From positions 43,500 to 107,499 of the forward strand of contig KL197751.1 of the NCBI GenBank assembly GCA_000697665.1: DNA of 64,000 nt, given 5' to 3'. Below the pieces are notes generated by a model. The model worked only from the letters and a program-made list of their open reading frames with translations. It was not told the DNA's origin and made no database searches. Shown here in pieces: positions 1 to 12,015 of the stretch (position 1 is its first letter; each line of letters starts with the position of its first letter). The position numbers and the translations under genes are program-made. This DNA is from Jaapia argillacea MUCL 33604 (lineage: Eukaryota; Basidiomycota; Agaricomycetes; Jaapiales; Jaapiaceae).

Positions 1-808
1 CGGGAAGGAAGAATATACCAGAAAGGAGGATAAGACCCCAAAGCATTTGGAGACCGACGGGGATTCGCCAAGAAGCGGATCCGGAGATCGTGTGCGTGCC
101 CAAGTCGATAATATAGCTGACGAAGATACTAGATATGACAAAAAAGAGATAACGACTCGGTCAACGAAGCCGCGGTCACGACGGAAGAGACAGTCTTACC
201 CAATGATGATTTGCAACTGGTACATGACGACCAACATTCCTCGAAGAGCTTTGGGAGCCGTCTCTCCGTTATAAAGAGGGACGATGGCAGACATCGCGCC
301 GACGCCAAGACCAGCGATAAATCGTCCAATTGTGATTTGCACAACTGAGGTTCCAGTACCAGTTTGGATAGCAGTCCCAACGGTGAAGATTGCGCTCCAA
401 AAGAGGATGGATCCCCTTCTACCCATGCTATCCGAGGTGAAGGCTTGCCCTAGTGCACCGACGAACGTACTGAGATGGACGAAGAATTCGTTAGTCGGCT
501 CGTGAGAACCTGTACGGCAAAGAGGAAAGGCTGACCCAGCGGAAAGGAGGGAAGTGATGATGGATTGGCGGGAACTTGAGAGAATTCGGGATCCTTCAGG
601 CCCCTCTCCAAAACGATTCACGAAGTCTTTCATGATTAGACATCCTGAAATGACACCAATGTCGTATCCGAAGAGGAAGCCTCCTGCACGGTCGTAAAGG
701 TCCAATGATGAGATCCCTGAGTACGGCGGAGGAGACCGATGGTTACACACCGAATGCGACGAAGATGGCAAGTAAGATTGCCTTGCGATTAGTTGGAACG
801 ACTGGCAT
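1..808 (-). CDS. MFS sugar (hexose) transporter, 5' part, cut by the window edge
   Basis: This is the N-terminal half of a sugar porter of the major facilitator superfamily, which carries hexoses or pentoses across the plasma membrane with protons. I place the start codon at 808 (MPVVPTNRKAIL). Exons are 808-751, 683 to about 520, about 450 to 196, and one from about 134 past the edge. The joined protein shows GGFLFGYDIGVISG in helix 1, the loop motif DSMGRRGS, and GRFIAGLGVGAMSAIVPLY with NGETAPKALRG, all classic sugar-porter signatures. The C-terminal half lies outside the window. It is a close paralogue of the gene at 2525-4670, arranged head to head with it. It lacks one intron that the paralogue has after the residues VIS. 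Substrate cannot be told from the sequence. Confidence 0.88.
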
Positions 809-2524
809 ATCAGAGTAGTTAACGAGCGCTAGCTCGACTCCTCAGGACTTAGACGACAAGTGGGAAACACGAGAAGGGGCAGAAGCTCCACCATCCCATT
901 TTATACGCGCGGGTCGACATGATAACGTTGGGCGCAATAGGTTTTCGCTGGGAATTTGATGGTGGGGAGAGTTCTTTGGCGTGCGGATGCTCCATGGAAT
1001 TCAGAAACAAGTTGTGTCTCGTGAATTGGTGTTCCGTTGGCTCGCAGATGTGAACATATGGTGCAACTGTACGGTCCGAGAGTTGTAGCGGACCGTGGAG
1101 AAGCATCCCATCAATGAGATAGAAGCAGAAATCCAATTCGCAGGGAAAGATTGTTGAACAAAGGGTGAGAGACAGGAATAGACCCGTCGGCAGAAGGACA
1201 CAAGGATAACTAGAACCCTCCCGAATTGATCCACCGCAAGGTCGCGAGACCCGGACAAGGAAATATACCAGCTGAACAGATATTCGAATCTTGGAGTGAT
1301 CTGGTGAAAAGTTGGAGAAGGTGTGGGGAAAACTTGGGGAAAACGTGGGGTATGACAACGTGGATGAAACTTACGTCACTTCAGTGTTCCGTCAGTGCCA
1401 CAAGGCCGCAAACTATTCTTCCGCCGACTTGTTCGTTGGAAAAACCGAAACTGCGAAGGCGGCGGACTGAAGGATCGAACGCGCCTTTCTGCTGTCCCGG
1501 AGGACGATCAAGACATCTGAGATGGGTGGATATGGCTCCAAGCGGGGTCACCTCCATTCACAAGCCCCCTTCAAATGATCTTGAGCTCGACTTTGAGCTG
1601 AGTTGAACTCCATGGCCATGACCCAAGAGCCTGCAATTAATCTACCCTGATGGTGAGCGCTGAGTACCACTAGAGAGGAAGTCGTGAAGCAGGAGGAGGG
1701 GGAATCAAACGAAATTGGAGCTTTCTTATACCCCACTGATTCGTGTGGAGAGGATGCCAAAGGCGAGATATCTTTAGCAATGGGTTAGCTCAGGTGAACG
1801 TTCGGCTCGCCTTCTATCATCGTTCTTCGATTTGACTTCCACCCTGTCAACGTTAATGCGCAGCTCTTCAATCATCCCTTTGTTGGCCCGAACTGATGCT
1901 ATTTTCTGCGACGAGCTTCGTCAAGGTGGCCAGGCTTAAACCTGGTAGTCCCTCGGTTGTCTGAGCAAGACAAGGGAGAGATCATCATAATATGTACCAT
2001 TTTTCATGACAACCGACGGCCCAGCGCGTTACGTGCCTACTAATGTTCTCCCTCTGGGAACATCAGAGGCTACGTTACTCCCTTCGACCTTCTCGCCCTG
2101 ACTCCAATTCAGATCATCTGGTCGTGTCATGTATTCATAGCTCTTTCGAAGGTCGAAATGGTCTTATGATCTCGCTCCCTAGCCAAGCATTGTGCTCGAC
2201 GGAGGTGCGTCGCATATAACCCCTACCCGAAGGAGACTTGCGGATGCCCACCGTGGAACCAACTCATCCCCAACTTCTGTGATAACCGTACTTACAACCT
2301 CTAACGTGACGTCCCAATGACATGGAATGCGGAGAAAGAAGAAGGGATATGTATAGCAGCAAGTACCGTGCTCTATCTCCACATTTTGCTCTGCGAAGCG
2401 CGTTTGGCTGACATGATTATTCGCCCTGAGAGCAGTTAAAAGGTCTTGTCATGCGACCGGTTTCCTGTCACCATTTCGCCTGGTCCACTTCTGATAGGGT
2501 TAGAGCCAGCGCAACGAGTTCGCC
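809..2524. other. Intergenic region between two divergent sugar transporter genes
   Basis: About 1.7 kb between the two start codons. It must hold both promoters. Open frames here are short, have no recognisable protein family and lack convincing splice joins, so I call no gene. No RNA gene or mobile element was recognised. Confidence 0.5.
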
Positions 2525-4670
2525 ATGGCAGTTCCTCACAATCGAAAGGCTATCATATTTGCGATATTTATCGCATTTGGTACGTCCCCTTCCACTAGCT
2601 GGCACATTAGTTAGTAACTGTTCCTTGGATCTCCAGGTGGATTTCTGTTCGGTTACGACATGGGTGTCATATCCGTACGTCTTTCGTGGAAGAAGAGTCT
2701 AATTCCATCACTGACTTTCATGTATCTGTAGGGATGCCTTATTATGCCCGATTTTATAGAACGTTTTGGAGAAGGTCCCTCAGGGTCCAAAGTGCTAACG
2801 AGTTCACGACAATCCATTATAACATCCCTTCTCTCAGTCGGGTACTTTCTAATCACACTCCGAGTTCCTCTCCACCTTGCTAACCTGCTCTCTCCGTCTC
2901 ATCAGTACAATCGTCGGCGCACTCGGTCAAGCATTCACTGCAGATAGCTTCGGTCGGCGAGGTTCCGTCCTGTTTTGGTCTGCCATCTTCACCACTGGTA
3001 TCGCTATTCAAACCTCAACCAACACGAATCTCGGCCAACTCACGTTTGGACGATTTGTCGCTGGGTTGGGCGTTGGTGCAATGTCTGCAATCGTACCGCT
3101 CTATAATGGCGAAACCGCGCCCAAGGCCATTCGAGGCATATTGGTCGTGATGTATCAAGTTCAGATTATTAGCGGGTGCGTCTAATTCGTGGTCTACATT
3201 TTTATTGACTATGGTCTGATGATGGCGCTTCGGGTTGGGTAGAATATTCCTGAGTTACGTGATCGAACTTGGCACGCATACAATCGCAGGTTCTGCAAGT
3301 TGGAGAATCCCTGTCGGCCTCCAAATGGTCTGGGGTCTAGTCCTCCTTTCTGGAATTTTCTTCCTCCCAGAGTCGCCTCGTCATCTTCTTGGTCGAGGCC
3401 GAGAGGAAGAAGCGAGACAAGTCATTGCAGAACTTAATAGTGTGCCCATTGACGATCCTCTCGTGTTGGAAACGATGGAACAGCTGGAGTTTGGTATCAA
3501 CGCGGAGAATGCAGGTGGTAAAGCCACTTGGATGGAATGTTTCTCCACGAGGAACCAGTTGTGGAAGCGGACGATCAATGGGATGATGTTGCAGTTTATC
3601 CAACAGCTGAATGGACAGAATTTCTACTGTGAGCATCAGTTCACGCTTCTCGGCCAACGACGTGTGAACCTGACACCCTTGCTCAGATTATTACGGAGAT
3701 ACGTTCTTCCAGAGCGCAGGTACTCAGTGAGTGTCTTTTTCACGATTATTTCAGATAAAATCTGACCAAAAAACCATAGACTCAGCCCCTACGTCATTCA
3801 AACCATTCTGGGTGCCGTTTCCGTGGTTGGAACTGTTCCCGCCATGGCCATCATCGAGACGATGGGTCGCCGTAAGGTATGTCTCCATTAGCTCCCGTGA
3901 TTCTTATCTCACACCATGTTCCTGTTCAGACACTTCTCATGGGCGCGGTTCTCCAAGGAATTTGTGCTCTCGTAGCTGGCCTCGTTGGTCACTTTTGTCT
4001 CGCAGCGGTCGGAACCCCCGCTAGCATGCTAACGTCGCGAAATAAACAAGGAGGCGATGTCTTGATTGCATTCGCTGTCATGCACGTATTTTCGTTTGGG
4101 TTGACGTGGGGACCAACGCCTTGGGTTGGTCTTTTGCTGTTTGACTTGTTGAATAAACTCTGACGTACGTGTTTGGGCAGGTATACCTTTCCGAGAGCTT
4201 CCCATTGCGAGTGCGACCGAAAGCCATTGCGTTAGGTAGCGCATCCAGTAAGTCTCCGCTATCACGAATCCGGGATGATGTCTCATTTTCCTTCGTAGAT
4301 TGGGTGTGGAACTTCCTCTTGTCCTTCTTCTCACCCCGCATCGCTGCACGTATCGGTCCTCTCGTTCTCCTCATCTTCTTCGGAATGCTCGTCTTCGGAT
4401 TCGTCTATGTCTGGCTCTTCATTCCAGAGACCAAGGGGCTTAGCCTCGAGGAAGTACGTGTCATCTTGAACTTCGTTCACGATCGAAGCGGAAGCTGACC
4501 CCTCCTTGAAGGTTGATGAACTGTACCGATCTGGCGTTAAGCCTTGGAATTCTTCGAGCTGGAAGCCTCATCTTTACGATGATCAGAACGCGGTCCATCG
4601 CAGGAAGGGAGGCGAAACACCCTCAGAAGTGCAGGAAGTCAGGGAGAAAGGCGACTCCGACTCAGCTTAG
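2525..4670 (+). CDS. MFS sugar (hexose) transporter, complete
   Basis: A complete sugar porter, expected in the plasma membrane with 12 helices. Eleven exons read in frame: 2525-2579, 2637-2674, 2732-2841, 2906-3175, 3243-3628, 3687-3726, 3780-3876, 3930-4124, 4181-4247, 4299-4453 and 4512-4670. They sum to 1572 nt, or 523 residues, the normal size for the family. Seen motifs, in order: GGFLFGYDMGVISG, DSFGRRGS, GRFVAGLGVGAMSAIVPLY, PESPRHLLGRGR, a Gln-rich helix 7 (QFIQQLNGQNF) followed by YYYGDTFF, then ETMGRRK and PETKGLSLEEV. The tail after the last helix is short and charged. It is divergent from its paralogue at 808-1 and convergent with the glycosidase-like gene at 4847-7830. Specificity (glucose, xylose or arabinose) is not readable; the GH51 neighbour makes a pentose worth considering. 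Confidence 0.93.
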
Positions 4671-4846
4671 CTTAAACGGAACGTGTACGCTAGTGGCAGC
4701 AGAATTCTGCTGTGCTGTAATTGTATTGTGACTGGTTTACACAAAACCGAAAACCATCAGCTTTGTCCTGGCAAATCTTTCGTTTCAGATCACTATAGGG
4801 AAGGTTCCTTCTGATTTTCTGGTCACAGCTACATGCATGTAGCGAG

Positions 4847-7830
4847 CTATACGACTGCTAAAGTTATATTACCGAACCCTCCCTGTAGAGGGACAATCCA
4901 TGCTCCTGCTTCCTGTTGTAAACTCGTCATCGGACCCAGAGTGCCACCACCTGTGGGAACCGTGGTTGGGGTGATGACCAAACGACCCTCTGTGGCAGGA
5001 GCAGCACGAGGTACTCCCTCGGGGGCCGACGCAACGGTTAACGTAACAGACATTGTCAAAGGGTGGTATTCAAACGACGTGAATGCGCCCGCGTCGAGGG
5101 TCAACAAGGCACCGAGTGCTGGGATGAAAATTCGTCGTCGCAGGGAATCGCGACACTGAACTTGAATCGTCGGAGAGGTGGACACCACGTTCCCCCCGAA
5201 TGCTTGCCAACCGAAGTCCGGGTGATCAACAAGATAAACGCCCATTTGTAACGTATGTCCGAGGAGATTGGGCCCGTAATCCCCCGAGTATCCGTCCCAC
5301 TTCAGGGTATCTTCGAAGGAGTGGAAGGAAGCAGATGCAAAACCTCCCTGGTCGATGTTGGAAAGGGGACCTGAGAGTCCAGCGTATCCGACACGGAGGA
5401 GGTATATATCGCTAGGATCGGACTGATATTGCGAGATCAAGGGTTGAGCATTGAGCCCACTTCCGTAGTGGTGGATCTGACGTTCGATCCGCTGGAGCTT
5501 CCCGCCATACACATTGTCCCTATCAACGTTGTCAAAGCAGAAACTAGTGTACATACGAAATATGCCTACCAGTAACGACGAGCGTTTCCGTTATAACCCC
5601 AGTGAGGAATTGCTGGTTGATAAGCGATGATCGAATTGAGGGCGTTGAGGGCGGTCATTGTATCGTTGAAATATTTCGCCCATGCGTATACGCCTTCCTG
5701 ACCAGTCGAGTCCCATGCCATTTCAGAACCAAATCTGGGTGGCTGAAGTCAGATAAAATGAACGCAGGAAACAAGTCAATGACATACGGATAGCGTTCTT
5801 GGGCCCAGATGGCCTCGCGAGCTCCCATTCTCGCCTCCACCAGTGAAGCATTTTCATTCAGACCCTCTCTCTTTAGGTCCTCGAGCAAGAACCTAATCAC
5901 CGTCTCTTCCATCAAGCCATCGTCGACGTAGTCGACTCCTCCACCAGTCATGGTGGCAACAGTGAGGACGGCCTGCTGGAGATACCATTCCCAAGTGTAG
6001 GTCTTCACCAGAGCGGGGTAATTGCGTGCAACGCGGTACATTGCCCAATATGCGGCGGTCACGTGAATGTAATCATAGGCCCTAACAGTCGCGAAGGACG
6101 TGGATTGATTCCAGGACCACCAGTTCGTCCAGTCGATCGTAGATGGGTATGTGTAGTTGGGGACTAGATTGGGTTGGTAAAAATAGACCGACTTCCGGTT
6201 CGTCAATGACCGGAAGCAAGGGAAGAGTAAACGAGTGGAGTCACCTTTTTGACGGTTCCTGAAAGACGGGTCAATATATGCCACGATTTCAACGGGAATA
6301 GAAATACTCTCACCGTTGAAGTTTTGTACAGAACCCAACAATGTACGGTTCACAAACTCTTCCATTTTTCCGACTTCTTCTGCATTGGGTTGGGCAAACT
6401 GCTTCATCATACTCGCCAACCAAGATCCAGCTCCGGCTTCGTCACTGAGACCAGGAATCCACGCGCGTGGATCATCCCTTACAAAGTCATTTACCTCCCT
6501 GTCATAGCTGATGACAGAAGGTGAACGTCCAAAAGGATCCGTCGGGTCATCGAACCATTGTGACGTGGTCAGGAAATTGCCCAAGTCTGATATGGCTTCG
6601 ACAGCGGGTTTTGTTAGGTAGTAGTGGACCGTCTGAATGGTGCCGTCGGCGTAGGTGATTGTTAATCGCGCTCGTCCCCAGGTGTGCGCCGTCACGGAGT
6701 ATCCGACCCAAGAACTATTCTTGGCTTCATCTACAACATTCCATGATAACGCGCCGGACGGATAGGCAGTAATAGACTGGACCTTTGCAGGGTATCTGAG
6801 GAAAAGTCGACCGACCTGGTCGGCTGGAAGGATGTATCCGGGGATACCAACGGCGACAGGACGCTGCAATTCCTGCAACTTTCCCTCGATCCCTCGGATA
6901 GACGGAGCGAGACGGAACTGGAAGCCATACGTCCGTGTCTCCCCAGGTTGAAGAATGGCAGAAGTTGGGGCGTTCCATGGGGTGACGTTCTTCCACTCGT
7001 TCTCTGCGTAAGCAAGTGTGTGAAATTGCCATTCGTATAATCCTTCGAAAGTTTGGGACTGGTAGTAGGGTGATGCAGTCGTGTTTTCTGGGAGGAATCG
7101 CCAACCTTCCAAGGGCGAACTATCCATAGGTAGCACGAGCAGAGGAGGTAGCGTGCCCAATAGTGGGGTAACTTGCACATAGCCAGCGTCTTGTCCGATG
7201 TAAGGATCGAAAAGACTGCATTGCTCGTTAGTTTCAGCTGCAGTCCGATCGGTGAAGATCTAGTAGTAACAGCGTTCAGAAAAAGGAGGAAACTAGACGG
7301 TGATTAGAACCAACGTTATTAAACTCCAAAGGAGCGCCAATGGACCCAATCTCGACCGCTGTCGTTTGGGCGTTTTGTACATCGAACAGCAGTTCGAGGT
7401 TGCCATTGGAAAGAACCCATCGACGAGTAATATTCAGCATGGTACTGCCCTGCAGCGTCGGCGCTAAGTTCGACACGGCGAGATTATTACCAGAGGCAGG
7501 AAGGGTAATCACGGGCTGGCGAGCCTGCGAAGAGTCTCCGCTCACCCAGCTGGAGGACCCAAGGGCTCTCACCCTGAATGTGAGATCTCCGAGGTGATAG
7601 TTTCCATCGTATTGGCGCTGAGACATCATGTCCCATGGAATGAAGTCAAATCCCGATGAGTTTCCTTTGGTTTTCAAGGAGTAGAGAACCTGCGAATCCT
7701 TCACCAGCTGGACGGTGAATTCGGGGGTGTCAAAAGTGAGCAGTCCATCCTCCAATCCAAGGGTAGGTGTTTGCGCCATGGTGGATCGGATGGCGCACCC
7801 CAGGAATACGAATACCGGTATAAACCGCAT
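4847..7830 (-). CDS. Secreted DUF5695-family, six-hairpin-glycosidase-like protein
   Basis: Four exons (7830-7315, 7259-5788, 5734-5570, 5543-4847) join in frame to 949 residues. The N-terminus MRFIPVFVFLGCAIRSTMAQ is a probable signal peptide, so the protein should be secreted. The N-terminal third is beta-rich. The C-terminal half carries patterns typical of (alpha/alpha)6-barrel enzymes: GDEAGAGSWLASMMKQ-like, WSWNQSTSFATVRAYDY, AAYWAMYRVARNYP, FGSEMAWDSTGQEGVYAW, PHWGYNGNARRYW and RQIHHYGSGLNA. From memory these fit the DUF5695 family, whose substrate I do not know; acidic residues in EMAWDSTGQE are candidates for catalysis. The gene is divergent from the GH51 arabinofuranosidase and convergent with a sugar transporter, which supports a carbohydrate role by context only. 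Confidence 0.82.
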
Positions 7831-8705
7831 ATCTGTGGAATGAGCGAGTGAGTTTTTACGCCAACGGTGCCTGAGGGAATACGAGCTAACCGTGCAAAAG
7901 ACTCTGCGTTGAGTGATACTTTAACCTCAACCACAACCAGTTTATGTATCGCTGTGATACGACCTCGTGCTGGCTGGATAGCATATGGCAGAGTCCAAGA
8001 AGGTCGGATGTCACTCTGACGGAGTTCTTGTGAGGGCCGTCGAGCCGCCAGCCCGTCAAGCACCAAGAAGCTCAGAAGATTGGAACCGCGTCTTTAAGTA
8101 TGCCAAGACCCCCATGGTTGTTGACGTAGATATTGGAGCAGGCCAGAGGTTCAGGAGGCTCAGAAGGTCGTCGCGCGAAGGTCACGATCAATTTGCTTGT
8201 CGTTGCTTGGTAGGTCCTAAACCGAACCACCACGAATTGTCTGCACAGGACTCCGCCGATGGCCCGATGGATGCTTTCGTATGCAATCGTGCAAGACTTT
8301 CGATCCTTCTGAATTTCTAAAGCCCTGTATGCCCCGCCATTCTCACCTTCAGAAGCATGGGATGGCACCATATGATTGCGTTGCGATAATTGCCTTCACG
8401 CCACTTCGGGATGGGAAAGCCAAGCTTTCACTAGGTCTCCCACCACTGTGGAGGAAACTCTCGACATCTCCACCTGCCTGCTTCCTCTGAGTTCTTCTTT
8501 GTGACATAAATTCTGCAGTTTCCCTGGTCACCTGGCCAGAAACGTTGAGCGACGCCCCACTCTGTCGCGGACCGTTCGCAAGAACTGTGAATCCAGCCTC
8601 ATACGCGGACCGACTCTGAAATGTGCCTCGCTCGGGGAAGGTGGAGAACGTGAGTAGAAAAGGGCCAATGTTTTGTTGTCACCTAGCCTTCGCTCGGAGC
8701 CCGAC
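7831..8705. promoter_or_regulatory. Shared upstream region of the DUF5695 and GH51 genes
   Basis: 875 bp between two divergent start codons of genes for secreted proteins. A common control region is possible. I found no clear TATA box or repeated operator-like motif, and no gene inside it. Confidence 0.35.
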
Positions 8706-11700
8706 ATGTTTGGACCATCTTCGCGGTTGTTGCTTCCTCTGCTCGTGGCATCATTGGTGCTCCGGACAAGTGCCCTTTTGAATCCTCTTGCCCCGTTAAA
8801 CCTGCAAATAACTAAGAATGCGACGGTAAACATACCCCCGACTCTCTATGGATACATGTGGGAGGTACGTCTACTGCGGTTGTGATGTTTGCATCGACGA
8901 GTCGCTGATCACCCGAACAGGATATCAACCACAGGTACTTGACTTTCTCCCCTAAGAGTGATTGAATTGACCAACGTGTCCTGCAGCGGTGACGGAGGCT
9001 TGTATGGTGCGCTCCGACGCATATCTTCTGACATCTTCACCCTGACAGCTATTTCAGCCGAATTGCTCCAAAACCGTGCATTCCAAGGTGTTTTACCCGG
9101 AACGCTGAATGCGTAGGTCACAGTTTCTGAAGAAATGCCAATAAGAAATCACAATTCCTCCCTCTTAGCCTTAACGCGTGGCAACCTTACAACGGACCTC
9201 GCCTTTCCGTCACGTCGAGTACTCCAGGAGTATCTGCAGCGCTTCCGAACAGCCTCCAAGTGCAGATTCCTGCAGTCGTCTACGGACCCATCGGCTTCGA
9301 GAACACTGGCTACTGGGGTACGTCACCCCGAAAGGCCCCGCTCCCACAAGATTCTTAAATATTCTTTAGGCATCAAGGTACAACAAGGTTGGACTTACAC
9401 CGGCTCTTTCTACGCAAAATCCGACACCTTCTGTGGAGCAATCACCGCATCTCTACGATCTTCTACTGGCACTACTTTCGCTTCTGCCACTCTCTCGGGC
9501 ATCTCCTCGACCTGGCAAAAGTTCACTTTCACCTTCAATCCTACTACCTCCGCACCTGACATCAACAATGTATTCCATGTGGAAGTGGATGGACAAGAAG
9601 CGGCTGGGCAGACGATTTACTTTGGGATGTTCTCCTTGTTCCCGCCTACTTTCAGAGGCAGGAAGAATGGTATGAGGATTGATTTGGCAGAAGCTTTGGC
9701 CGCAACTCAGCCTTCTGTTTGGAGGTTCCCCGGTGGGAATAACCTTGAGGTATGGCTAAGCTTTCAGTTGATCAAGGGTGTGACTCATAAGTTCGCCTAG
9801 GGAGCAAGTTGGGATACTAGGTGGAAGTGGAACGAAACGATTGGGCCGTGAGTGGATATTTAGCCTGCTTTTCCACTGCGATAACTGATGACATTGTGGG
9901 AGATAGTCTCGAGAGCAGGCCAGGTCGCGTAGGAGATTGGGGTATGTTTAACCTCGATTCTGCCATCTCGTTATATGATCTGATCTTAACCACCAGGTTA
10001 TCCGAACACTGACGGCCTTGTATGCCCTTATTCCTTTACGATCGCCTTGCAGAAATCTGAACTTAGATTGTTTCAAGGGCCTCCTCGAATATCTTAACTG
10101 GGCGGAAGACCTAGGCGCCGTAAGCTCTTACCATCTCACTATCCTACCCCGACTTCTCACCTAACTGACTACTCATTAGGAACCCATCCTCGGCATCTGG
10201 TCCGGTATTTCCATCCAGAACTACTCAGATCTCACGACGTGGCCTGTTGTACCCGAGGCAGACTTACAACCCTATATCGATGATGCTATCAATCAGATTG
10301 AGTTCATCACTGCCGATGCTAGCACTAACGAGTGGGGTGCGTTGCGAGCCAGTCTTGGTCGCGAGCAACCATATGCGTTGCAATATATTGAAGTGTGAGT
10401 GACTCTGGATTGGTGCTTAGAGTTGACGCTTACGGCTGTACCAGTGGTAACGAGGATCAGGTAATGCGATCACCCTTGCTGAATATGCAGGTTATGGGGA
10501 GCTGATCATTTGACGATCTCCTACAGTTCCAACCCGCATCGTGAGTTAACTCCTTGACTACGTTCCTTAGCCGACTTTGACGATTTATTAGATATGCTGC
10601 ATATCGGTGGAACATGTTTGTTACAGCCCTGAGTGCCCAGTTCCCAAATCTGCAGTTTATCGCTACTACGTATCCCTCTACCGCCCTCAACCCTCCTTAC
10701 ATGAAGAGTGAGTGAAAGACAAACCTGCCTATGATGACCCTGAATTTTATCATTATTTTAGTCGACTTCCACGAGTACAACTCCCCTTCCTGGTTCGAAG
10801 CGGGAGCCTTTATGTTCGACAACTATCCTCGCAATGGTACTCAGTACTTTGTCGGGGAATATGCTGGTGGGTGCATATCTTGCTTCCAATTGCAAGAAAT
10901 TACTGATGGCCTTTGACAGTAACTTCGACTAATGACACTAACGCACTTGGGACGATCCCTCAAGGACGCCTTGCGTACCCATCTCTTGCTGGGTCTACTG
11001 CCGAGGCTGCCTTCATGACTGGAATGGAGAGAAATTCCGATGTTGTGTTTGCATCTGCCTGTGAGTGCCGCCCTCGTCTCCTCCAATGCTTCTTGCTTAC
11101 CTCCTCTAGACGCACCGAGTTTGCAACACATCATGAATTATCAATGGACTCCTGATATCATCACCTATGATGCCGGTAGTATCGTAAAATCTACATCGTA
11201 CTACGTTCAGCAGGTATGACTGGTCCCTCGAGATTTTGCGCAGGGGATGCTTAACCTTCACTGTTTGATGGCAGATGTTCAGCGTCAATAGAGGAACGCA
11301 GGTCCTTGCAACTTCCCCCGCTTCCACCAATGATACTGCTCCGTTATACTGGGTAGCAAGCCATAACAATGTCACGAACATCCTCTACTTGAAGGTATGT
11401 CTTGGAATGCGTCTTGCACCAACACAAACTGAGCTTGCCCATTTCAAGGTGTCGAATACTGGACCTGATGACCTCACGGCTTACCTTTTCTTCGACTTCA
11501 ACGTTACGAGCAATATTGGGACATCCGTCTCGATCAGTTCACCAGCTCTGAGCCCCATATCTGGGCAATTCAACATCTCGAATACCTTGACGGAACCACA
11601 GAATATTATTCCTGTGGCGTCGAGCTTCGCGTTGGTGTACATGGATAAGTACAACTATACGTTCCCAGCCACGAGTGTTACGGTCTTGTCGTTTGAGGCG

Positions 11701-11715
11701 AACTGGAGTATGTGA
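8706..11715 (+). CDS. Secreted GH51 alpha-L-arabinofuranosidase
   Basis: Removes terminal alpha-L-arabinofuranosyl groups from arabinan and arabinoxylan, outside the cell. The start at 8706 gives a signal peptide (MFGPSSRLLLPLLVASLVLR). About 16 exons, many very short, read in frame through to the stop at 11715. Near the N-terminus is the family signature LYGYMWEDINHSGDGGLYAELL followed by QNRAFQ, then a carbohydrate-binding-like stretch. The catalytic barrel contains PSVWRFPGGNNLEG, the acid/base glutamate in YIEVGNED (about 10390-10460) and the nucleophile glutamate in FVGEYAV (about 10850-10925). A C-terminal beta domain ends in SFEANWSM. Many NxS/T sites suggest N-glycosylation. One exon join is worth noting: exon 4 runs to 9112, so the protein reads FQGVLPGTLNALNAWQPY. 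It is divergent from the DUF5695 gene. Confidence 0.94.
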
Positions 11716-12015
11716 GGGGTGGGGTGTGGATTTCGTTTGGGAAAAATAACGTCGATATCATCCATCTAGTCATGTCAAAATGAATGATGTTTTTTCAACT
11801 TTAAGCCTCTGTGCGTATTTGAACCCCAAAAAGCTGGTGCAAACTGAACGTTGAATACCTGAGTATACCGGCGTACGCGTCGGGAGCATTTCGACTTTGA
11901 TCATGTGCCTCGTCGGGAGGATCATGCTCCTTCATCCGGGTAAAACGCGACATGTAGAACCCGATTCCCCACTTCTTCCCCATACCGTTGCTGCCTCTCT
12001 GATAATCCCCTCGTC

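Noticed and set aside
849-1358. Minus-strand open frame of 169 codons between the two sugar porters
   Set aside because: No family resemblance, odd composition, no supporting splice pattern; part of the divergent promoter region.
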